Shown here in pieces: positions 56,660 to 64,000 of a stretch of 64,000 nt of DNA. The notes under the pieces are model-generated. The model had not been told where the DNA came from. It ran no database searches and saw only the letters and a program-made list of their open reading frames with translations. Source of the stretch: Bombyx mori (Eukaryota > Arthropoda > Insecta > Lepidoptera > Bombycidae); contig NC_085128.1 in assembly GCF_030269925.1 (NCBI RefSeq), forward strand, positions 808,501 through 872,500, written 5' to 3'. Numbering within the stretch: the first letter of the stretch is position 1; every line of letters starts with the position of its first letter. The translations under genes and the position numbers were made by a program.

Positions 56660-56897
56660 AATAGATGTGGTAGGACTTCTTGAGAGTCCGCACGGGTAGG
56701 TACCACCACCCTGCCTATTTTCTGCCGTGAAGCAGTAATGCGTTTCAGTTTGAAGGGTAGGGCAGCCTTTGTAACCATACCGGGACCTTAGAACTTATAT
56801 CTCAAGGTGGGTAACGCATTTAGGTTGTAGATGTCTATGGGCTCCAGTAACCACTTAACACCAGGTGGGATGTGAGCTCGTCCACCCATGTAAGGTC
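56660..56897 (+). repeat. Bm1-type SINE, 5'-truncated
   Basis: gtggtaggacttcttgagag to gctcgtccacccatgtaagg; there is no A-rich tail. Confidence 0.8.
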
Positions 56898-57396
56898 GAA
56901 GTTCATGCGATTGACGGACTAAGTAATAGTTTAATTAACAATTAAGATTTGTAGTTTTGAATTAATTTTAAATAAAAAACTACAAATTATCATTAGGTAC
57001 ATCAAGCGCATCTTCAAACGCGATACGCGATTTTTAACTTTATTTTCTACACATTTCTATTGTGGTGTATTGTTTTAAGAGTGTAACTATATCTACTTTG
57101 GTTTATTTTAATTTAATGTATATCATATTATGTACACCATAATATGCATTTTAATAAATAAGGAAAATAAAGAAAAGTTTAGTTCAGCAGAAGAAATAAA
57201 GACCCAACTGTTAAGTTATAAATTATTTTAATGACTAGAATAAATTTGATACAAGTATAACTAGAATTAATTTATAATAATATTTACAACATAAAGGGAA
57301 ATTCCAGAGATTGTTCCTAACAATTTAGAAGTTATACTTCAACGGCCTAAATAAAGATACAGTTGATGATAGTGATACACAATACGGGGGACTAAG
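56898..57396. other. No gene seen
   Basis: AT-rich sequence before the GC-rich candidate exon. Confidence 0.4.
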
Positions 57397-57499
57397 TCGG
57401 TGTTCGCGGCTCGTACAGCCAGGTCGGACCCCCTGACCCCCCGACCCCCGGGTATGGGACGCGTGGAGCGACAGATACTTCCAACTGTCAAAACCTTGG
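57397..57499 (+). CDS. Candidate exon of an unknown plus-strand host gene
   Basis: A GC-rich block in AT-rich DNA is open in the frame SVFAARTARSDPLTPRPPGM, then GRVERQILPTVKTL. It ends before gtatatt in phase 1, which joins in frame with the exon at 57899. The 5' border is weak: ctaag before 57397 lacks a pyrimidine tract, and an in-frame TGA lies at about 57373. It may be an exon with a different border, or not an exon at all. Confidence 0.3.
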
Positions 57500-57524
57500 G
57501 TATATTATAGAATTTTTTACAGGT

Positions 57525-57772
57525 GGTAGGACCTCTTGTGAGTCCGCACGGGTGGGTACCACCACCATGCCTATTTTCGCCGTGAAGCAGTAACGCCTTT
57601 CGGTTTGAAGCCGATTACATGATGAGGCTGCCTTTGTACTATACTGAGACTTTAGAACTTATATCTCAAGGTGGGTGGCGCATTTACGTTGTAGATGTCC
57701 ACGGGCTCCAGTAACCACTTAACAACCAGGTGGGCTGTGAGCTCGTCCACACATCTAAGCAATAAAATTAAA
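57525..57772 (+). repeat. Bm1-type SINE, 5'-truncated
   Basis: ggtggtaggacctcttgtga to cacacatctaagcaataaaa, with a local change in the cggtttgaag segment. It lies in the presumed intron between the two candidate exons. Confidence 0.8.
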
Positions 57773-57898
57773 AAAACGCATCAAATTTAATTCCAAAAAA
57801 GCTGCACCTTATTAATTTTAAAATTTGAATACATTTACAACTATTTTAGACCAAATTACTTTCAAATTACAATTCTTTACTTAAATATGTAGATTTAG

Positions 57899-58044
57899 TC
57901 ATGCTATTCCTATCAAAATACAATCTCGTACTGGCCCTGAGCCGGCCACCACTCCGTCAGGAGGCCGCGGATGGCGTCCGTGTGGTGGCACTCCTACCTC
58001 ACACCACCAGGAGGAAGGTCGAGCTCGAAGTGGCTTGGCACCAG
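57899..58044 (+). CDS. Exon of an unknown plus-strand host gene
   Basis: This 146-nt exon lies between gtagatttag and gtaattctg. After two bases completing a split codon it reads MLFLSKYNLVLALSRPPLRQ, then ADGVRVVALLPHTTRRKVEL and EVAWHQ, ending in phase 0. It is GC-rich and codon-like. The alternating hydrophobic pattern suggests beta strands of an extracellular or lumenal domain. The ATG at 57901 could also be a start codon. No family was identified. The pattern of this exon and the final one faintly recalls the C-terminal beta domain of family 38 alpha-mannosidases, which is only a guess. Confidence 0.55.
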
Positions 58045-58150
58045 GTAATTCTGTTCCAATAAGTAGAGTTGTCGATCTACACGCGAGCACACACGAGCCC
58101 TTCAACCCTACATATACAGACTATCCTAACATTTCCGTCTCAATGTGCAG

Positions 58151-58202
58151 AACGCACCTAGCGTGGTGTCCTTTGCACTGACGACAATAGAGACCACGTT
58201 GG
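58151..58202 (+). CDS. Exon of the same unknown plus-strand gene
   Basis: A 52-nt exon after ctcaatgtgcag reads NAPSVVSFALTTIETTL and ends in phase 1 before gtgagtcatc. The frame would also stay open to a TAG at 58243-58245 if the donor were not used, giving an alternative end (GESSADTQEKYVLD). The spliced version joins exactly in frame with the exon at 59805. Confidence 0.5.
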
Positions 58203-58494
58203 GTGAGTCATCTGCGGATACCCAGGAGAAGTACGTGCTTGATTAGACAATATTTTTTAAGTTTAATTAAAAACTAATTTGAATACAATTATATTCGACT
58301 TCGGCCTACAAGTACGTACTCTCGCCCAGGGCTGCCCTTGTCGCAATAGGACCCGGCGAAGACAATACATATTATGTACTCACTCGAGAATTTCTAAATC
58401 ACGTCTAAAGAGAAACATTTCATACATTTGTATCTCAATTCAAAGAACCAGTTGTATTGTTTTGTTATTTGTTTCTTTTTCCGCCATTTAACCC

Positions 58495-58880
58495 GTAATA
58501 TAGATGTGAAAGTGGGTTTTTTCGAAGTTCGAACGACGAACGAAGTTCCTTATACGACGATGCGGAGGTACCCTTACGGGGAAAAAACGTCCGTAACGTA
58601 AGATTTTTATTAGTAATGCACACAATGTACGACTTAACTTTGTAGTAACGTACAAAAAATAAAATATTTTTTATTATATATTTTTTATAAATAATTGTGA
58701 ATAAAAAAAGTTGATAACTTTGTAAAGTCGTTTTTTATTTATTTTTAACAATAAAAATTCATAATAAAAAATGTTAACCCGAACAATTATTTTCTTTATA
58801 CCTCGAATAGAACTTAAAATTAATATTTTTATAATAAAGAACTTCGTCCCTATCCGGTGTCCGACGACACCACACATCTT
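58495..58880. mobile_element. Possible small DNA transposon remnant
   Basis: acgaagttccttat at about 58541 is mirrored by acgaagttctttat read on the minus strand from about 58848. The inner part is AT-rich with a conserved-looking edge (tgcggaggtacccttacggg). The ends are imperfect and no target duplication was found. Confidence 0.35.
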
Positions 58881-59050
58881 TTTTAGATTTTTTACAGTTT
58901 CATGTGTGGATACACACGCAGTCAGGCGCACAGAACACAACATAACGCACCTATCGGAGAAAAAAGTACTGTACTTTCAAAAAGTAATAAATAGTTTTAT
59001 TTTCACTTATTGCCTTTAGTTTGCTAATAATCTTTTGTCCAGTTCAAACT

Positions 59051-59178
59051 TTAAACTGAATAATTCGTTGTAGTGACGGCCACGAACACTGTTCTTGTAG
59101 ATTCAAGGCTCATGGATGTTCCGCTGTAACCGGAACCCATAAATACCACAGCATACATTGAGCCGCCTTCGCGTTTAA
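59051..59178 (-). CDS. Possible minus-strand terminal exon
   Basis: An open minus-strand frame reads EGGSMYAVVFMGSGYSGTSM, then LESTRTVFVAVTTTNYSV and TAA. It follows an acceptor-like tcttgaatag, and an AATAAA lies about 55 nt beyond the stop. The composition looks coding, but it lies inside the presumed intron of the plus-strand gene, has no recognised partner exon, and does not match the phase of the receptor exon at 60454. It may belong to a decayed element. Confidence 0.25.
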
Positions 59179-59419
59179 CTATTCAAGATAATTTAGTTAA
59201 TTGTCAAGAAACCTTCCAGATAAAATATACAATCTCTTAAGACTATATTTGATCTATAATGCGTCATTGATTGACATTCATTCACATCATTGACAAGAGT
59301 TATTGGTGTTATGAAATATAAAAATTTTCCTATTACGTTGGAATAATGATAAACACCGGTCGAAATATAAATTCTTGCTACGCTGTCAACTTAAAAATAA
59401 AAAAAATGTGTGCGTGTAC

Positions 59420-59720
59420 TAGTGTACACACGTAAGAAGTGAAACTTGTTTATGGCCTTATTTTTCGAAAAATGATCTACATGCAACTTTCTAGAAATTG
59501 GTTAAATAAAGTTAAATTAGATAAAGTTTAAACAAAAGGATTTTATTATCATAGACATGAATACAAAAAAGTTAAATTAGATAAAGTTTAAACAAAAGGA
59601 TTTTATTATCATAGACATGAATACAAAAAAGATGGCGCGTAACGGAAAAATGTGACGCGTAACCGAAAAATGTGACGGTAAATTTTTTTCCAACGCCGAT
59701 AAAGAAGTTTCACTTCAACA
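59420..59720. repeat. Possible MITE with gaagtgaaactt inverted ends
   Basis: acgtaagaagtgaaacttg at about 59430 is mirrored at about 59704 (agaagtttcacttc). The piece contains the 60-bp tandem duplication and a doubled gtaac(g/c)gaaaaatgtgac motif (59639-59676). Confidence 0.4.
59511..59630. repeat. Perfect 60-bp tandem duplication
   Basis: 59511-59570 and 59571-59630 are identical and begin gttaaattagataaagttta. The absence of any difference means a very recent event or an assembly artefact. Confidence 0.95.
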
Positions 59721-59804
59721 ATGTGATGTTTTAAATAAATTGTGGCTTGACGGCGCGTACGCCCCGCGCGTCCCCCGCGTGCGCCCCCCATGATCCCCCC
59801 GCAG

Positions 59805-59926
59805 GTCCCGCGTGCGCCCCCGCGTGCGGCCCCCGCGCGCCGTACGGGCGGCTGGAGCCCGGCTGTGAGTGGCTGCGGAAGGTGACCGTGGTGCAGGTGC
59901 GGCCGCTAGATGTGTTGGACTTTTGA
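59805..59926 (+). CDS. Terminal exon of the unknown plus-strand gene
   Basis: The exon follows tgatccccccgcag and supplies two bases that complete the glycine codon split at 58202. Thirty-nine codons plus TGA follow: PACAPACGPRAPYGRLEPG, then CEWLRKVTVVQVRPLDVLDF. It is very GC-rich, and its upstream intron edge is also GC-rich with gcgtgcgccccc repeats. The opposite strand is also open for 71 codons; that frame is glycine/alanine-rich and looks like a shadow. The product is not recognised. The phase match and the clean stop favour this reading. Confidence 0.55.
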
Positions 59927-60029
59927 CGTAATCCTTGCATCTGCAACCAGAAGTCGGCGAGCTTAGAGAATGTACGAACGCTTTCGCATCGGAGACGAAT
60001 TATTCAATTTGCTTCTATTGAGTTAGTAG

Positions 60030-60155
60030 TTAGTGGTAGGCAGTGGCTTGGCTCTGCCCCTGGCATTGTTGAAGACCATGGGCGACGGTAACCACTCACC
60101 TTCAGATGGACCGTATGCTCGTCTGCCTACAAGAGCAATAAAAAAAAAGTTTCTG
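60030..60155 (+). repeat. CR1/Jockey-group LINE solo tail
   Basis: gtggtaggcagtggcttggc, then cgacggtaaccactcacctt, then tatgctcgtctgcctacaag and poly(A). Confidence 0.75.
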
Positions 60156-60453
60156 TATTTGTTAAGCGTTTCAGTTATAAAACGTATTTTTTGTTTTTTT
60201 AATGTTAAAAGAGGCATGATCTTTAAAGTATGTTCTGATCCGCTGATAACCAGCCACTTCTCGTTGACTAGTTTATAATATATATATCTCTAGGTCAAAG
60301 GGCTCTAGTTCAATTTTCAGCCTCACTGCTCTCATTCCCTTACCCTTCTCTAGCCTTCGAAACATTGGCTGCAAAACACGTTAATACAATTAGTGTTAGT
60401 GGAGAGTTCCAGTAACTCGTTAGTGATAAACGACTGAACGTGTGTGAACTCAC

Positions 60454-60575
60454 ATGGAAATGAGTATTAGAGTTTATGTTACCAGGATCGTGACAAATCA
60501 GCTTGCGCAGGGAACGCCTGAAGTTGCGCGTCATTAGGCAGTACACTATCGGGTTGATTGCCGAATTCGCGTGCC
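60454..60575 (-). CDS. Class A (rhodopsin-like) GPCR exon: TM7 and helix 8
   Basis: This 122-nt exon lies between ctatttacgttttccag and the strong donor gtgagttcac. After two bases of a split codon it encodes HANSAINPIVYCLMTRNFRR followed by SLRKLICHDPG. NPIVY is the NPxxY motif at the end of TM7, and the NFRRSLRKLIC stretch is the amphipathic helix 8 with a possible palmitoylation cysteine. The HANSAINP form is usual in neuropeptide receptors of insects, which signal through G proteins at the plasma membrane. The exon ends in phase 0, so a further cytoplasmic-tail exon is expected at lower coordinates. If the donor is not used, the frame runs on to a stop at 60340. Earlier exons with TM1-TM6 were not found up to 64000. 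Confidence 0.85.
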
Positions 60576-60686
60576 CTGGAAAACGTAAATAGGTTTCTGA
60601 TTATCAAATCGGGAAACATTAGAGGCGTCAGTTCCGATGTGCGCAGTTAGGAAATTTCAAAACTCAGCCAACGTTTGTCTATACTA

Positions 60687-61083
60687 TCTATACTATAATA
60701 TTATAAAGAGGAAAGATTTGTTTGTTTGTTTGTATTGAATAGGCTCCGAAACTACTCAACCGATTTGAAAAATTCTTTCACTGTTTGGAAGGTACACTAT
60801 TCCCAAGGGACATAGGCTATCTTTTTTGAAAAAAATTTGGGATCCTTACTAAAACTCCAATAATGTAACCAAAGGTGTAAAAAATTTAGGTAAAATATTC
60901 TTTACATCGCGTGCCCTGCGAAAACTATTGATGATAGAATAAAATAATGTACTACGACTTTGTAGAACACATCATTATTTACAAAAAGTGTCGCGACAAC
61001 ATATATCTAACTATTATAGTTATGCCGCAAATATCGTTGAAATTTTTGTCAAAGACCCGAGCGGAGCCGGAGCGGGACGCTAG
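60687..61083 (+). mobile_element. Non-autonomous Helitron
   Basis: It starts TCTATACTATAATATTATAA after an A and ends with gagcggagccggagcgggac gCTAG before a T. It contains the typical ctccgaaactactcaaccga segment. It is 397 bp long, has no ORF, and belongs to a different family from the 32315 element. Confidence 0.8.
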
Positions 61084-61487
61084 TAAGCTAATACTTTTGT
61101 AAGCGGTTGACCTAAATATTACAAACAGGCTCCAAGGAAATGTCAAAGAACTGTATATTACGAATCCGCACAAAGATTGTTTTTGCTAAAAACGAAATTT
61201 GCCTTTATGTTTCTGATGTTGAAAGTATTGTCAATGTGAGTGACATGAAGAGGGTTCGGCTACTTTGCTTTTAGTTTCTATACCAATATTTTAGAAGCTG
61301 AAAGAATTTCACAGTATTATAAATCTCCAAACAGAAGTACACCTGAATATTGAAATTTGTAAATATTACCCCTATGAATTTTTATTAAAATCACGATATT
61401 GCACAAAGGTGCAATTTCTTTCAAATGACCGTTTCTAAGAGTTTTGCACTCTCTGTATGCATATTTCTTTCAAAGTTTGTTTTATCA
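61084..61487. other. No gene seen
   Basis: AT-rich. Confidence 0.4.
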
Positions 61488-61740
61488 CGTTTTTTTTTTG
61501 TTGCTTAGATGGATGGACGAGCTCACAGCCCACCTGATGTTAAGTGGTTACTAGAACCCATAGACATCTACAACGTAAATGCGCCATCCACCTCGAGATA
61601 CAAGTTCTAAGGTCTCAGTATAGTCACAATGGCTACCCCACCCTTCGAACCGAAACGCATTACTGCTTCACGGCGGAAATAGGCGGGGTGGTGGTACCTA
61701 CCCGTGTGGACTCCCAAGAGGTCCTACCACCAGTAATTAC
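61488..61740 (-). repeat. Bm1-type SINE, 5'-truncated
   Basis: ttgcttagatggatggacga to ggtcctaccaccagtaatta, which is the inverse of the usual core. Confidence 0.8.
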
Positions 61741-62509
61741 TTTAAACCTAAGCTTTTGATTTAAATATTTAATAACCTTAAAATATTTACATAATATACT
61801 TTTGTTATTTTTCTAAAATAATTTATAAATTTGTAAACCATAAACAGAATGACAAATTGAGTAAAACTTGGTAATACGTGTCCGGACAATGTCAATATCG
61901 ATACGCGACGGCAACCACATACCATCATGCATATTTCTAATTCTTATCCGGATTATTCCCTTCTAATTAAACTTACAGGAATGTTCCTGCAATGGTATGG
62001 GCGTACCATGAGAAATTCGGATGAGCGATTTCCAAACTCGTTAGGGATAAAAAGTGCCCAGACCCTAATTAATAAAAATATTAGATATTTAAAAAGCCTT
62101 CCAGATATCTTCTAAAATATAACCCGGACTCGACGACTATGCGTAATATATTATTTGGCGCCCACTATAAGGAGAGCTGCTGTTAGATTTGAAGAAAGGC
62201 TCGAAGAAGAACAATATATTGCCTGCATAATGAGAAACGTATTAACAGCTTATTTGCTCAGCCCCTAGACGTTGTTGGAAATTAGCCTTTATCTCCGACG
62301 ACATAAGTAATTGACAAAACGTTATATAGCTAAAAATATGAGAAAGGTATCATGGTAGTTAAATTTAATTAACTGCAAAATAAAGAAGGCAAAGTATTTC
62401 AAAACTATTTTCATCTTGATGTAGTCAAATCCGAAACAAGAGTCCTATTTTCAGCTTTCAATATGGAAAGTGCTTCTTCAGTCTTGAAGTGATAATTGAT
62501 TGCCTTCCC
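61741..62509. other. No gene seen
   Basis: AT-rich. The 62-codon frame at 61927-62115 has no recognised motif. Confidence 0.4.
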
Positions 62510-62760
62510 GGTAACCATATTTGCCGAACCCGTCGCTTATGACGAAGGGCTCAGCGAGTAAATTAACCTATAGACTGAGTTTCACTGAGTTTCTCACCGG
62601 ATTTTCTCAATGGGTCGCGTTTCCGATCCGGTGGTAGATTCTGCGAAGCACGGCTCTTGCTAGGGCCAGTGTTAGCAACACTGCGATTTGAGCCCTGAGA
62701 GCTCACCTATGCGCTAGGATAAAGCTGATATAGCCTCCCAAGGCTATCAGCATAGGTTGA
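62510..62760 (-). repeat. Jockey-derived repeat
   Basis: gaacccgtcgcttatgacga, then gtttctcaccggattttctc, then ggtagattctgcgaagcacg and gctatcagcataggttga. Confidence 0.7.
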
Positions 62761-63084
62761 AAAACAAACATCGCCTTTGACAGGAATAAAATCACCTTTA
62801 CTAATTTATCTCACGACCGTTATCGTAAATTTGTTTTGAATTTCACAAAATTCAGTTTATTATACATGAATTTAGTGAAACAAAATTGACATCAAGTAGA
62901 TTTAAGAATCAAAGGATGCATTAGTCAAATGAGTAACTCAAGATTTAATTCGCTGAAGGACTGCAATATAAATTATTTATTTAGAAAGATGTTTCAACTG
63001 GGAGTGTGCCGGGCGGTGCGGTGAGGCGGAGCGGTCGCACTGACGGACTCCGTGCTCAGTACAACCGTTTAACAGATAGAAAAT

Positions 63085-63390
63085 ATTACTCCACATCGTG
63101 TAATAAAAATCAAACCCGCAAAATTATAATTTGCAAAATTACTGATGGTAGGATCTCTTGTGAGTCCGCGCGGGTAGGTACCACCACCCTGCCAATTTCT
63201 GCCGTGAAGCAGTTATGCGTTTCGGTTTGAAGGGTGGCGCCGTTGTAACTATACTTGAGACCTTAGAACTTATATCTCGAGGTGGGTGGCGCATTATTTA
63301 CGTTGTAGATGTCTATGGGCTCCAGTAACCGCTTAACACCAGGTGGGCTGTGCACTCGTCCACCCATCTAAGCAATAACAAAAAAAATAT
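63085..63390 (+). repeat. Bm1-type SINE, 5'-truncated
   Basis: catcgtgtaataaaaatcaa through gagtccgcgcgggtaggtac and the usual end cacccatctaagcaataaca. Confidence 0.8.
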
Positions 63391-63794
63391 CAATTAGATT
63401 GCTTAGGTTGTTCGTCAAAAATGACGCCTCGACTTTCGCTTGATGCCATTATTACGCAACCATGCATCGATCGGCGTATGAGCTATTTTAATCGATAATT
63501 CATAAAGTAGAGAAAAAAGAAGTATAGAGATTAAAGAAAAATGTAGTAATTAGCAGGAATTACATAGGTACTTCACTTTGTGACTTCATGATGTTGAAAG
63601 ATGCATTTTTAAACGTACCACTTGTAGTTTGATCTTTCATGGCAATACACAAAATCAATTAAAAAAACTTAGTGTATTTTAACTAGCGTAGGTATGTTAC
63701 ATCATAAATTTCGTGATGTTACTGATTTTAGGCATGTTCTAGTTATATAAAGTGTCAATAACTTCTGTGACCTATTTCTAGAAAAATAATACAA
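63391..63794. other. No gene seen
   Basis: AT-rich. Confidence 0.4.
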
Positions 63795-63960
63795 TACTAG
63801 TTGTGTAAATATAGTTTATTAAATCAAATCAAATCAAAAAAATGTTATTCAACATAAATGAAAGTACATACTTGTTGAACGTCAAAAGAACTACCGCCAA
63901 TTCACAAGAACTAGCCTCCGTCCTGAGAAGAATTGGCAAGAAACTCAGCGGGCATGTTTT
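63795..63960 (-). mobile_element. Jockey-like LINE tail, second copy
   Basis: It has the same order as 9808-10003: aaatcaaatcaaatc repeats, cttgttgaacgtcaaaa, gagaagaattggcaagaaac, tcagcggg and a T run. Confidence 0.65.
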
Positions 63961-64000
63961 TTTTTTTAATAAGCTTTTTTTTATATTAGATTTTTTTTTT

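Noticed and set aside
59731..59946. Minus-strand 71-codon Gly/Ala/His-rich frame
   Set aside because: It is the antisense shadow of the GC-rich terminal exon at 59805-59926 and has no start or splice context of its own.
59051..60575. Joining the minus-strand candidate exon at 59051-59178 to the GPCR exon as its tail
   Set aside because: The receptor exon ends in phase 0, whereas the candidate needs one preceding base, so the two do not join in frame.

Overview
The window looks like lepidopteran genomic DNA, most probably Bombyx mori or a close relative. It is AT-rich and intron-rich and is crowded with a tRNA-derived SINE of the silkworm Bm1 type (about 15 copies or fragments), BMC1/L1Bm-like Jockey LINE tails, R1-clade, RTE-clade and CR1/Jockey-group LINEs, Helitrons ending in CTAG, and a decayed mariner. 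Family names come from recognition by eye; no database search was run.

Host genes appear only as scattered small exons. (1) A pickpocket-type DEG/ENaC sodium channel lies on the minus strand, with six exons from 16913 down to 3236. All exon phases agree and give about 307 codons; the C-terminal half, with the second membrane segment, lies beyond the left edge. (2) A terminal exon of an unknown minus-strand gene with a polyadenylation signal lies at 19621-19788. (3) A chain of GC-rich plus-strand exons at 57397-59926 ends in a stop codon; its product is not recognised. (4) A minus-strand exon at 60454-60575 encodes TM7 (NPxxY) and helix 8 of a class A GPCR.

Layout: 1-16.9 kb is the channel gene, whose introns hold nested LINEs, SINEs and small inverted-repeat elements. 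17-30 kb is mostly LINE and SINE debris, with an RTE reverse transcriptase (17.1-18.4 kb) and a Jockey reverse transcriptase (23.2-24.9 kb). 30.9-38.8 kb is one composite structure: an AT-rich element with terminal inverted repeats of about 1 kb, carrying a complete 5.3-kb Helitron whose three-exon Rep/helicase gene appears intact (about 1482 aa). 39-40.1 kb is a dead mariner. 40.4-45 kb is a LINE with an intact ORF2 and a frameshifted PHD/FP-like ORF1. 47.4-50.5 kb is a second LINE with an intact 952-aa ORF2. 53-56.3 kb is a nearly full-length RTE element broken by one frameshift and one stop. 56.6-64 kb returns to host exons among SINEs and Helitrons.

The most notable structures are the intact Helitron, the long-inverted-repeat element it sits in, several nested insertions with readable target-site duplications, and the phase-consistent channel gene spread among them.
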